A model generated the notes under the pieces. That model was not told where the DNA came from, did no database searches, and saw only the letters and a list, made by a program, of their open reading frames with translations. Source: Roseburia_C sp900315735 (lineage in GTDB: Bacteria > Bacillota > Clostridia > Lachnospirales > Lachnospiraceae). From it: 64,000 nt of DNA. The stretch lies in assembly GCA_052118425.1 (NCBI GenBank), contig JBQKHF010000004.1; one strand, written 5' to 3'. Position 1 is the stretch's first letter. Each line of letters begins with the position of its first letter. Below are positions 36,901 to 45,681 of the stretch, piece by piece. Position numbers and translations under genes: made by a program.

Positions 36901-38722
36901 TGGTGATGACAGTGTACAGGTTGTTAAGGTACTTCAGATTATGGGAAATAATAATGAATGGGGCGGTTACTTTAATCTTTCTCAAGATAGTGACATGCAG
37001 GATTTTATCAGCAATTTTGAAAATACAGAGGGAGTCCGGTTTGAAATTACAGCCATTCCAATGCGCGATTTCAATGGCAAATATACATCCTTTGAACAGC
37101 TGAAGGATTATCAGATGTTAATCTTTGGTTTCCAGGACAGTTATTCGGATATGACCAATGCTGACACACTGGCAGCTGTAGATGATTATATAGTCAGCGG
37201 ACGGAGTGTATTGTTTACCCATGATACCTCTTCCTTTGTCAATGTGGCAACCGAGCAGATGTACTGTCAGGATAATCCGGATGGCGATAATGGCTGGAAC
37301 CCGGGCTGGCTTAGCAACCAGGGTAATGCAGGAGATTTTAACCAGGTAGAACGTCACTGGGGCTATATGGTAAACCAGAAATTCCGTGGTGTTCTTGGAA
37401 TGGACCGTTATGGAATTACTTATAATAAGAGGACTTCCAAAGACCCGCAGGCGGCACAGCTTCGTTCCCTGCTATTAAAGGAAGGACAGCTTTTAGACAT
37501 CAGTACTATTACAGATGCCTCCGGCAATGAGATAACAACCGGAACCATTGATACGGCACATGGTGGCGTAACCACAAGGGAGAATCCGGATGGCAGCGGG
37601 GCACTGACTTCTGCAGTATTAGGAAGTGATAAGGATATTGCGTATGTACCGGGAACGAATCAGAAGCAGTCCTATGGACAGACACAGGGTTATACTTATG
37701 GAGCAATCAATTTCCATTATTATTATAATGCTCCGTGGCAGTGTACAACGGAAGCAAAGTATGCTTATAACAAGTACATGATGTGGCGTACACTTCCGTT
37801 ACCAACACAAAGAAATGATGTTTCTCTTGGAAACCTGAAAAACAATGCAAGTATGTATGCAACCCAGGTAAATGATGGGCAGATTACCCATTATCCATAT
37901 GAGATTGGCAGTCAGATTACGATAGCTAATACCCATTACCAGTATTATCAGCTGAATATGGATGAGGATACGGATGGAGATGAAAACAGTGATATTGTAG
38001 TGTGGTATTGTCTGGGCGCATCCGGTGATGGTTCGGCGATTTATACCAGTTCCCCGAATGATGTGCGGAACAATTATTATATTTACAACATTGGAAACAT
38101 TACCTATTCCGGTGTGGGACATAGTACAATAAGTAACGTGAATGAGAAGCAGTTATTCTTTAATACCATTGTTGCAGCGTACAAGACAAGAATCAAAGAT
38201 CCGGTAGTAAAGCTTTTAGAGAATGGAAGCCGTACTTCGGCAGAAAAGGAAGCTGTTTATGTACATACTGATAATGCCATCGGAAATAAGGCACTGGAAA
38301 ATGAAGTAAGTTTTTATTATACCGTAACAGATTCGAATCTCGTCACATCGGATAAGGAAATCAGTGTGGATTATTCCATGGTAGATAAGAATGGCAGCAG
38401 TATTGCAATTCCGGTACAGGCAGCAGAAAATCAGGTGTATATCACAACGGAAGCAGTAAACGGAGATACGGTTACGACAGATTCTGCCGGAAGACTGAGT
38501 GGTTTAAAGAGCGGGGAAGTGTATAAAGCCACCGTTCATAACCTGACGGATACAAAAGTGCAGGAGGCAATTACCAATGGCAATATGCGGATTGCAGTTC
38601 ATGCAGTCAGTACCTTTGACTATTATGGAGACAGCTATGGCCTGAATGAAAATGCCAAGAGCATACCGCAGAGCAGTGCATCTATGAAAATATTAGGAAC
38701 AACGTTGTTTGATTTGGATTAG
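33974..38722 (+). CDS. Very large exported protein, DUF5057-like, with three repeated Rossmann-like units
   Basis: This 1582-aa protein begins with a signal peptide (about 12-41, possible cleavage after TSA). The N-terminal YRILEIMPDG...GYLAAGSEPV resembles DUF5057 proteins of Lachnospiraceae. Three segments repeat a pattern ending in hhhFG/hGG and a later PVLF-type strand: about 323-390, 568-760 and 1021-1085. This resembles class I glutamine-amidotransferase-like folds, without an obvious catalytic Cys. There is no C-terminal anchor. Lying 30 nt after the pilin genes, it is probably assembled with or carried by the pilus. Function is unknown. Confidence 0.75.
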   Translation: MKRKNSLKNSRKRIIQATVAAVAGVTVAVAAFRPVETSANGVLPGVESIVAQKMATEDKTYRILEIMPDGAESEMGYLAAGSEPVVLEDGMLAYFAENGIENTQQERINYINSLKQRMEDEKIASGDTLETPLCAETYEETFFPTEEQQGYYQKLVFPQEQYETITVEGHYAYRQDYDGNYNPNVVSFSYNEAGDYAVEFERRTPLKDEAPYNQPYEYRDNGTDGYYEAVENPMTGGNYYYISDFYYVGADSGHGQYLAQLDAAKPYSYTASEDGAFAFVPGTAEEDSSNQSWQVEMGYVWYTGGIYNNNLFRDYVLGALSKEDLKVEITAVTESELASVDVSDMDFIYIGGQGYDAGMKYQLSSPELLTQVDRIYKKVLGKAPLLIDSTVLESALTDYNTSDIAKLVVWSIQKELKDEPQSVDAAELCDAASLNSNYNGSETNYAENNIYCMKTADINGVRQYVFTDLLAAFPQEMQEAEGFTAVRALIEQENTLRTPTDYIDTTLSKTMILQYILNYPYERTFSDKEQLRVLDIEPAMGALYLDENADTQDERILTKAKLADWTGVAIDNISITRMTSAEFIGKIEDMNMGYDLVYFGLGYAGENGNSDAKLQGDYMNRDAEGNTVYNDSLMNGLVYAHTGDAFLRKAILGGLLDTDYVDNNTSNYLYGGNPDSSRDPYGDRDEWDSGLGKLVTVTKTISGFQYDNPKNRNDRQEITVTVGNVGVYRASGNDITESKKRDLEEFLGAKYPVLFAQNFVTTEGEINAKVVDNSSVLYQFAKENLAQDNVFYLDTEGKPNDESSFRYYINMPKVKLAMLNPSTGVEESDTALSTGTARTTDNNYGNKIVEIRTDKKDSGVYTLRYRFRIDSSVDASAATVYHAGLYFDMNADGKFIENDTYSERQKDCIIFDASGNEVNRDAAGEYQLSSGQEYYLEKDIPGDYRGMLTWKLELTQTTNAYIRTAKTGYTIVSRPAGDDSVQVVKVLQIMGNNNEWGGYFNLSQDSDMQDFISNFENTEGVRFEITAIPMRDFNGKYTSFEQLKDYQMLIFGFQDSYSDMTNADTLAAVDDYIVSGRSVLFTHDTSSFVNVATEQMYCQDNPDGDNGWNPGWLSNQGNAGDFNQVERHWGYMVNQKFRGVLGMDRYGITYNKRTSKDPQAAQLRSLLLKEGQLLDISTITDASGNEITTGTIDTAHGGVTTRENPDGSGALTSAVLGSDKDIAYVPGTNQKQSYGQTQGYTYGAINFHYYYNAPWQCTTEAKYAYNKYMMWRTLPLPTQRNDVSLGNLKNNASMYATQVNDGQITHYPYEIGSQITIANTHYQYYQLNMDEDTDGDENSDIVVWYCLGASGDGSAIYTSSPNDVRNNYYIYNIGNITYSGVGHSTISNVNEKQLFFNTIVAAYKTRIKDPVVKLLENGSRTSAEKEAVYVHTDNAIGNKALENEVSFYYTVTDSNLVTSDKEISVDYSMVDKNGSSIAIPVQAAENQVYITTEAVNGDTVTTDSAGRLSGLKSGEVYKATVHNLTDTKVQEAITNGNMRIAVHAVSTFDYYGDSYGLNENAKSIPQSSASMKILGTTLFDLD

Positions 38723-38805
38723 AACAAAAGAAAAAATATTTATTGGAAAAATGGAAACGAAATCGTATAAGACCGGAAAAGCAATCCATAAAATCGAAAA
38801 TAGGG

Positions 38806-38834
38806 TTGAAAAACTGGTAACGTTACCATATAAT
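38806..38834 (+). promoter_or_regulatory. Sigma-A promoter of rnpB with a palindrome in its spacer
   Basis: TTGAAA (38806-38811), 17-bp spacer, TATAAT (38829-38834). The spacer contains the perfect 12-bp palindrome GGTAACGTTACC (38816-38827), which could be an operator. Confidence 0.85.
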
Positions 38835-38846
38835 AAAACCATGAAG

Positions 38847-39192
38847 AACCAAGTAGGGTGAATGGTCGCGGCTGCATTGTCGAAAGACATACAGACGAGG
38901 AAAGTCCGGGCTTCACAGGGCAGGATGCCGGATAACGTCCGGTGGAGGCGACTCCAAGGAAAGTGCAACAGAAATGTACCGCCAGGTAACTGGTAAGGGT
39001 GGAAAGGCAGTGTAAGAGACTACCGCATCTCTGGTAACAGAGATGGCTCTGTAAACCCCATTCGAAGCAAGACCAGATCTAAGCGTTGACGTGGCCCGCC
39101 AGCTTAAGGTAGGTTGCTTGAGGCGGTTGGCAACAGCCGTCCTAGATAGATGACCATTTTCAACATAACCCGGCTTACAGCTCTGCTTGGTT
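38847..39192 (+). ncRNA. rnpB: RNase P RNA
   Basis: This RNA is the catalytic subunit of RNase P, which trims tRNA 5' ends. The hallmark 5' core GAGGAAAGTCCGGGCT is at about 38900, and the 3' partner strand with ATAACCCGGCTTACAG is near 39166-39181. Together they form the conserved P4 core. The P1 ends pair (AACCAAG at 38847-38853 with CTTGGTT at 39186-39192), and the 3' strand runs into TTTTT, which helps terminate. It lies between the pilus locus and the F-ATPase-like operon and has its own promoter. Ends are placed to within a few bases. Confidence 0.95.
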
Positions 39193-39416
39193 TTTACTAT
39201 CAAATTCTGTATATGCTGTTAGGGAAGAACAGCATAATTGCGTTTCAGACGCATTGGAGGGTGGCAGGGAAGCAGCTTTTGATAGGGGAAAGGTTTTTTA
39301 CATAAGAGAAGGACATCATTGGCATACCGCTTTATCAAAAGAATAATTAAGTGATTTCGGAGAGCGCAGCTCTTCTATTACTGGTACAAAAATTCAAAAG
39401 ATAAAGGGGTAAAATC
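39193..39416 (+). promoter_or_regulatory. Leader region of the F-ATPase-like operon
   Basis: This is a gap of about 220 nt without a gene. It holds small hairpins at 39214-39234 (7-bp stem), 39239-39253 (5-bp) and 39361-39373 (AGAGC/GCTCT). A possible promoter is TTGGCA (39319-39324), 17-bp spacer, AATAAT (39342-39347). AAAGGGG precedes the ATG at 39417. No known riboswitch class is recognised. Confidence 0.4.
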
Positions 39417-42400
39417 ATGAAGAAGACAGAACGTAAGAAGACAAAACTTCCTCAGCTTCGTGTTGTGGTAGCAGCAGTGGCAGTGGCAATTCTTGTGACA
39501 ACAGGACTTACTGTAAAGAGCGTACTGGATGCACGAAAAGTATTTTTAGGAGATGGCTATTTACTGGTTCCATCTAAGGAAGCAGAGGTAACGACTGACG
39601 TAAACGAGCAGTATTATTTCTCAGCAGGAACTTCTTATCGTGAAAAATTTGGACAGACAATTTCTTTTAAGGATACATCCAGTCAGAAAGTAACGACGGA
39701 TACCGAACAATTTCTACATTATCTTGATGGTTCGCTGGCAAGCTTTACCAAGGGCGTTGTCATGGACCTTTCTGAAGTAGGCAACGACCAGGCAACCTAC
39801 TATGGAATCTCAAACAAAACCACAGTTTTAAAAGACGGTACAGGTTATACCATGTCCTATATGGGTGATAATCTGCAGATGAATGAATTTGTATGGAAAA
39901 TTGCAGATGACAAATATATGATTGTAACTCCACAGGTTACTTTGCATTTAAGTGAAGGCTCTGAGGTTACTTTACCGGACTATATCCAGCTTCAGTATGT
40001 GGATGGCGGAATTGTCCGTCTGGTACATCAGCAGGGAACCTACCAGACCGTTGCAGATAATGCATATCTGATTACAGATAGCGGTGTGGAACTGGATTTA
40101 ATGAGCAAAACCTTTATGGTAAATGGCGTAGAAGCATTATCTTTAGATGATATGGTAATTGATTCTTCTGCAAACTTAAAGGTAGATGAGAATGAAGACG
40201 AAGTAAAGATTCCGACCTTTAACGTAGTAAACGGTAAAGATGGCTCCGACGGAGACGAAGGAGAATCCGGAAATGATGGAACTGCCGGTGAAAACGGACA
40301 GGATGGTAACGGCGGTACAGATGGAGACAGCGGCAGCAACGGATATGACGGACAGGAAGGTAACAGTGGAGACTGGGGATATGATGGTAAAGACGGAAGC
40401 AATGGACAGAATGCAGAACATGCAGGCTCCAGTGACGGAATTGCATCTATCGAGCAGTTACAGGCTCCAAAGGTATCTTTAGAGACGGATACATATACCG
40501 TTGGACCAAACTCAGTTTTAATGAACTTAAAGATTGATGACCCGAACAGTATGTTGCAGAGTGATCTTACCTGGGTAATTTATAACCGTGATACCATGGC
40601 AGAGGCAGCAAAGGGAATTATTCCACGAGGAGTAACCAGTGCAGCGGTATCTACCAGTGCATTACAGCCGGATACAGAATATGTCATTGTAGTTTCCGGA
40701 AGCTATGCAACTGAAATCAATACATATGACTCAGACTTCTTTACAAAAGTATTTACTACAGAGACTCTGGGACTTCGTATTGAAAAAGTACAGGTAACAG
40801 AAGATACCATTACTGTAAAAACGGTAATGGATGAAGACAGCCAGGTGGGAAGCTATTCCATTGCACTTTATGATGAAGCAGGCAATAAGATTAGTAATAT
40901 CAGTAATATTTATACAGCCGGAACGGATTTCGTATTCAATGCAGCAACCGGACTGGAAAATGGTAAACGCTTAGATCCGAATACCAGCTATACCATAAGA
41001 CTGACCAACCTGATTAACAAAGACAGTACTTCCATTGGAGCAGATGTTTCCAAGGATATTATTACATTAAAGACAACTCCATATTATGAAGGTGCAGACA
41101 GCACCAAGATTGATATTGGAACAACCAAGGCAGTGGCAACCGGCAGTGACCGTTATCAGACCATCAGTCTGAATCTGGATACATCCATTCAGGATCCGGA
41201 CAGCGGTATTACCGGATACCGGTATGAATTATACGAAGTATCTGCAGTGGGTGAAGACCCGACAACAGCACCGGCATTTGTAAAAGAAGTACAGGGCATG
41301 CAGACGGTTACTTTTAATGTAGACCGTAATAAGAGTTATGTGGGAAGAGTAGTAGTCCTCTTTGAGGATAATGAGAAGTTAGTAGAGCTTCCAAGTGGAT
41401 ATACAGATGTAACTTCCCTGAATCAGACAAATTATCCGATTGTAAGCTTCGTAAGCATGAAACGTAATTATGATAGTATCGAAGGATATGTAATGGTAAA
41501 TGATAAGCAGAACATGCTTCTTGCCAATATCGACAGTGATTATCCGCTGAACGTAACTTTAGTCAGCGAGGCAGGAAATCCGATTTCCATTCCTTTGTAT
41601 ACAGAAGCAACTGCTCCAGACGGCAGCAGTGTAACCGGAGAAGATGTGAAGTATTATTATTTCAAACAGGACGGCTTAAGAAGAAATACCAAGTATTCAG
41701 TATCTGTATCCGGACCGGTAAATGACAGTGGAAAAGCATGGGAAAATATGTCAAAGGCAGAAAAAGATATTTGTTCCCAGTATTATCTTGCCGGTGTAAA
41801 TATTGATACCGGAGATCCAACAACCATGGTTGCACGCTATAAGATGACAGATACAGCAGAGAACCTTTTTACGGTACAGTTTGGTATTACGGCAGAAGCC
41901 GGCAGTGATGCATCTTATGAAGTTGGAAACTTAGAAAAAGTATCTTTTACATTGATGACAAAGTCCGGTGAAGTAATCGGTAATGCGGCAACATTGGTAG
42001 ATGTAAATGAGCAGAGACATACCAGTGATTTCTCAGGCATTTATTCTGCAGCAGGAACAGATGATGCCAATCAGAATTACAATTCACAGTATATGCTGAC
42101 CGATGCAACATTCGGAGCAAAGGGAGACAGCCGTATTGCTGCCGGTGGTGATTTCGTAATCAAGATTAACTATGGTTATGACTATACACAAAATGATACC
42201 GATTATCCGGATTATACCAATGAGATGGATTGGGAAGAGAGCAGCATGCGCTATGAGTTCAAACTGGAAACAAGACATACCGCATTAGACCCGGATAATG
42301 CAATTAAGGTAAAAGAAATCAGCAATGCAGAGGCTCTTGATGAACACAAAGAAAGTGACATTGATGATGCTACAACAGTTGGTGTAACATTGACGCCGGA

Positions 42401-45400
42401 TTACCGCTGGGATGATGTGACTTCTGTGACCTACTATGTATACGAAGTTGGTGCATTGGAAAATGAGCCGGCCATTGGCGGTAACCTGAATAAAGGAAAC
42501 TGGGCAATCGATGGAACAACTATTGAACCGGTGGCAGTTAAAACAGTAAAATATGCACCGGACAGCCAGCCGGATGTAGGAATGCAGATTTCTCCATGGA
42601 CCGTTTATTTTAAGGATAAAGATACAGACAGTAATACGTCCAATGTGGATGATAAAGGCAAAACTATTTTCGAACGTGGAAAACAGTACTTTGTGCGGTA
42701 TGAAGTAACTACCAGCGGTAAGTTAGGTGATACTGCAGCAGGTGATAAGTATCCGGCATGTGTATATGCAGGCGTTTTAGACCGTGATATCCCGTTTTAC
42801 CGTTCACAGGTATTTGCTTTATCAAGACAGGTACCTGTAGTGCAGAGATATCTCTATGATACGGAAACCAAAGCAGATGGTACGACAACACAGACCTGGA
42901 AATATAAGATTACAGACCCGGATAATGCACTGTTAGCAGCAGCGGAAGGGGATGTTTCCACGAATGTAAAAGTAGCAGTTACCGAGTACACTGATTTTGA
43001 AAGTGCAGCAGCAGCGGCAGATACCGGTGTTGCGAAAGATGAAGCATCACTTAATAAACTTTATGTGGATGAAAAGTTAGAAGCATCCTATAAGGATATC
43101 AGTTTTTCCGGACTGATAGATGGACGATATTATACGGTAACCATTCCATATGAGCTTTATACCGGAATGACACAAAGTGTTGTGGAAGAACCGGTTCCGG
43201 TAAATGCAGTTTCTGAGATTAACACAGAAGTTGTAAATGACAGCGTGGCAGACGTAAGACATACTACGGCAGCCGGAGACTACACCGTAAATGGAGTAAT
43301 GGTCAAAGGAGTAGGAACAGAGGAAGGTCTTGTGGATGATTACGGATACCGAATCCGCCTGACTTTGCAGGGAAGTGATTTGTTCCGCGTGGCAGCATTA
43401 AAAGTGACCCTGACAGCACCAAATAAAGAAGGTGTAGAGACTACTGTAGTGTATGATCCGGTAGAGGTTACATTTGCGGATGGTAAGACCGGACTTGGAA
43501 GTGCAAAGAACAGTTATGGATATGCATATCTTGATTATGCACCAATTGTAAAAGCAGGAATCAATAGCGAAGATGCCAAGGTTACGGTAGAAGCATACTA
43601 TACAACATATGAAGCAGGAACCAAATCCTTAGAAGAGTATGTGGGACAGGCAGATTCTGATATATTTACCGCATCCGATAACAGCGCATGGGCACTGAAA
43701 GCATGGAATTATCAGAGTGGTGATGAAGGGTTAAGCTTCAGCAGCATTTATATGAAAGCCGGAGACAACAATGGCAACCTTTCCGGATGCCAGCTTGTTG
43801 CAGAGAATATTGGAGATGCCCTTCGTGTAAGTACACCGGGCGGTTCCGTATTCCAGCCGACTATGGATGCTGATTTTAAATCCACCGGATTCTCAGAGGA
43901 AAATGGAACACTTTCCTTACGTTATACTTTAGCAGCGCTTTGTACCACGGAAAAATCTGATGCAGAGAAATACTCTGATGTATTATTCTCCTTAACCAAA
44001 AAGTTAACGATGGATCAGATTGGAATGCAGGATGTGGACAATGGTTCCTATTATGTGGTAGAACGTCTGGCATTAAAACCGCTCCAGATTGATATCGGAA
44101 ATAAGGCGGATGCTTATGAGATTGCTGATTTCCATACAGGAGACGGAATGCCGGGAATTAAATATTCCGCAAACAGCTCCATTGGTATGCGTAGTGCGGC
44201 TGTCCGTTTTGAAACCAAGGGACAGGTACCAAATGAGACAGATAAGGGTATGTATTTATACCTCTATAAGACAGCAGGAGATACTGCAATCAAACTGGAA
44301 AAATGGAAGGATGCCGATGGCAAGTACTATTACCTGCCGGAGGGCGGAACACCAACCAGTGATGAGGATACAAAAGTAAGCAGTACAGATGATGGAACGG
44401 ATAGCGGATACGGTGTGGCAATTACCTTAAATGACGGGGATGAATTAAACGGCACATTAGAATATGAAATTCGCGGACTGACTGCAGGAACCGGATATTA
44501 TGTTATGGTAAAAGCCAAAGATACTTCCGGCGATTTAAAAGAACTCTTTGATTATCAGAGAGAAAAGGGCGGATACCATTACAGCTTTACCACAACCAAT
44601 GAGATTCAGATGGTATCCGATGCACCAACCTGGACTTACAATTTATATAACAGTAAGATGGGGAAAATGCAGTTTGCTATCAAAGGTAGTGAAGGTACCG
44701 GAATGCGTATTTATTATAAAGTCTACACCAGAGATGGTAATACCGAGATTAAGTGGGATAACGCAACCGGCAATAAATATGATGCAGATAAGGGATATCT
44801 GATTGAGCCACTGGGCAATAAGATTAAATACTATCATAGTGACAAAACATTAAATAATACGGTAAATATCTGTTTCAACCCTGGAATGCTGGCATTAAAC
44901 AGCCAGTACAATGTAGTACTGACAGCATATGCAACAGATAATGATGGAAATATCATTGAGACGACACCAATCGGAACCTTGACACAGACCATTAATACAC
45001 CAAACAGTTTAAGCAGCCCGAGAGCTTCCATCCGTGTGGTTCCGGGTAAGACAACTTTGGATATTACCGTAGTAATGAACGATAACAACAAAGTAATTTA
45101 TGGCGATACTTCTACCATAGATATTTATGATAAGAGTGGTAACAAGGTAGAAGGTAAATCCTTTACGGTTACAGCAGTATCCGGACAGGGAACGTATTCG
45201 AAGACTTACACAGTAGACGGACTGAATGAAGACAGCCCTTATACCGTAAAACTGACTGCGGCACTGGATAAGGATAATGATGGCAGCAATGATAATGCAG
45301 ATTATACAACAGTAGTTTCTACTGCAACCGTAAGTTCTGCTAGTGCTTCTATTTCCACATCCTATACAGATGATGGCAAATTAATTCTTACACTGAGAGA

Positions 45401-45635
45401 TAAATCGAACTTTGATGATGTTAAGACCATCCTTTACAGTATCGATTCCGATAACGGAGCAACACATTATGAAGGAGAGAGTGTTCCGATAGACAGCTTT
45501 GGTAATTCCGGTGGTACTTTGTACTATACAACACCGTTTGCACCGGCAAGTGGCAATACTTACAGTTATACGATTCAGTATTATGATGCTGCAGGTTCCC
45601 TGCTTGGTACAACAACCGGATACTTCAGTAAGTAA
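39417..45635 (+). CDS. Giant surface protein with N-terminal membrane anchor, collagen-like segment and Fn3-like repeats
   Basis: In this 2072-aa protein a basic cytoplasmic tip precedes one membrane helix (about 14-34) with no obvious cleavage site. The beta-rich ectodomain at 40-265 shares its layout with the other three anchored proteins of this operon (for example DLMSKTFMVNG...LSLDDM near its end). Residues 273-332 are twenty Gly-X-Y triplets without proline. The remaining ~1700 residues are successive Ig/Fn3-like beta modules. There is no LPxTG signal and no C-terminal helix. It is first gene of the operon and presumably exposes a long fibre outside the cell. Function is inferred only from topology and context. 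Confidence 0.8.
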   Translation: MKKTERKKTKLPQLRVVVAAVAVAILVTTGLTVKSVLDARKVFLGDGYLLVPSKEAEVTTDVNEQYYFSAGTSYREKFGQTISFKDTSSQKVTTDTEQFLHYLDGSLASFTKGVVMDLSEVGNDQATYYGISNKTTVLKDGTGYTMSYMGDNLQMNEFVWKIADDKYMIVTPQVTLHLSEGSEVTLPDYIQLQYVDGGIVRLVHQQGTYQTVADNAYLITDSGVELDLMSKTFMVNGVEALSLDDMVIDSSANLKVDENEDEVKIPTFNVVNGKDGSDGDEGESGNDGTAGENGQDGNGGTDGDSGSNGYDGQEGNSGDWGYDGKDGSNGQNAEHAGSSDGIASIEQLQAPKVSLETDTYTVGPNSVLMNLKIDDPNSMLQSDLTWVIYNRDTMAEAAKGIIPRGVTSAAVSTSALQPDTEYVIVVSGSYATEINTYDSDFFTKVFTTETLGLRIEKVQVTEDTITVKTVMDEDSQVGSYSIALYDEAGNKISNISNIYTAGTDFVFNAATGLENGKRLDPNTSYTIRLTNLINKDSTSIGADVSKDIITLKTTPYYEGADSTKIDIGTTKAVATGSDRYQTISLNLDTSIQDPDSGITGYRYELYEVSAVGEDPTTAPAFVKEVQGMQTVTFNVDRNKSYVGRVVVLFEDNEKLVELPSGYTDVTSLNQTNYPIVSFVSMKRNYDSIEGYVMVNDKQNMLLANIDSDYPLNVTLVSEAGNPISIPLYTEATAPDGSSVTGEDVKYYYFKQDGLRRNTKYSVSVSGPVNDSGKAWENMSKAEKDICSQYYLAGVNIDTGDPTTMVARYKMTDTAENLFTVQFGITAEAGSDASYEVGNLEKVSFTLMTKSGEVIGNAATLVDVNEQRHTSDFSGIYSAAGTDDANQNYNSQYMLTDATFGAKGDSRIAAGGDFVIKINYGYDYTQNDTDYPDYTNEMDWEESSMRYEFKLETRHTALDPDNAIKVKEISNAEALDEHKESDIDDATTVGVTLTPDYRWDDVTSVTYYVYEVGALENEPAIGGNLNKGNWAIDGTTIEPVAVKTVKYAPDSQPDVGMQISPWTVYFKDKDTDSNTSNVDDKGKTIFERGKQYFVRYEVTTSGKLGDTAAGDKYPACVYAGVLDRDIPFYRSQVFALSRQVPVVQRYLYDTETKADGTTTQTWKYKITDPDNALLAAAEGDVSTNVKVAVTEYTDFESAAAAADTGVAKDEASLNKLYVDEKLEASYKDISFSGLIDGRYYTVTIPYELYTGMTQSVVEEPVPVNAVSEINTEVVNDSVADVRHTTAAGDYTVNGVMVKGVGTEEGLVDDYGYRIRLTLQGSDLFRVAALKVTLTAPNKEGVETTVVYDPVEVTFADGKTGLGSAKNSYGYAYLDYAPIVKAGINSEDAKVTVEAYYTTYEAGTKSLEEYVGQADSDIFTASDNSAWALKAWNYQSGDEGLSFSSIYMKAGDNNGNLSGCQLVAENIGDALRVSTPGGSVFQPTMDADFKSTGFSEENGTLSLRYTLAALCTTEKSDAEKYSDVLFSLTKKLTMDQIGMQDVDNGSYYVVERLALKPLQIDIGNKADAYEIADFHTGDGMPGIKYSANSSIGMRSAAVRFETKGQVPNETDKGMYLYLYKTAGDTAIKLEKWKDADGKYYYLPEGGTPTSDEDTKVSSTDDGTDSGYGVAITLNDGDELNGTLEYEIRGLTAGTGYYVMVKAKDTSGDLKELFDYQREKGGYHYSFTTTNEIQMVSDAPTWTYNLYNSKMGKMQFAIKGSEGTGMRIYYKVYTRDGNTEIKWDNATGNKYDADKGYLIEPLGNKIKYYHSDKTLNNTVNICFNPGMLALNSQYNVVLTAYATDNDGNIIETTPIGTLTQTINTPNSLSSPRASIRVVPGKTTLDITVVMNDNNKVIYGDTSTIDIYDKSGNKVEGKSFTVTAVSGQGTYSKTYTVDGLNEDSPYTVKLTAALDKDNDGSNDNADYTTVVSTATVSSASASISTSYTDDGKLILTLRDKSNFDDVKTILYSIDSDNGATHYEGESVPIDSFGNSGGTLYYTTPFAPASGNTYSYTIQYYDAAGSLLGTTTGYFSK
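40233..40412 (+). repeat. Collagen-like Gly-X-Y tract, 20 triplets
   Basis: It encodes GKD GSD GDE GES GND and similar triplets, rich in Asp, Asn, Glu and Ser, with no proline. The repeat is at protein level; the DNA copies are degenerate. Confidence 0.85.
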
Positions 45636-45681
45636 GAAATAGCAGCAGCCGCCATGCGGCAGAAAGAAAAGGAATGAACAA

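Noticed and set aside
39193..39416. c-di-GMP or other known riboswitch before the F-ATPase-like operon
   Set aside because: Only small hairpins are visible; none of the conserved sequence of c-di-GMP or other common riboswitches could be recognised.
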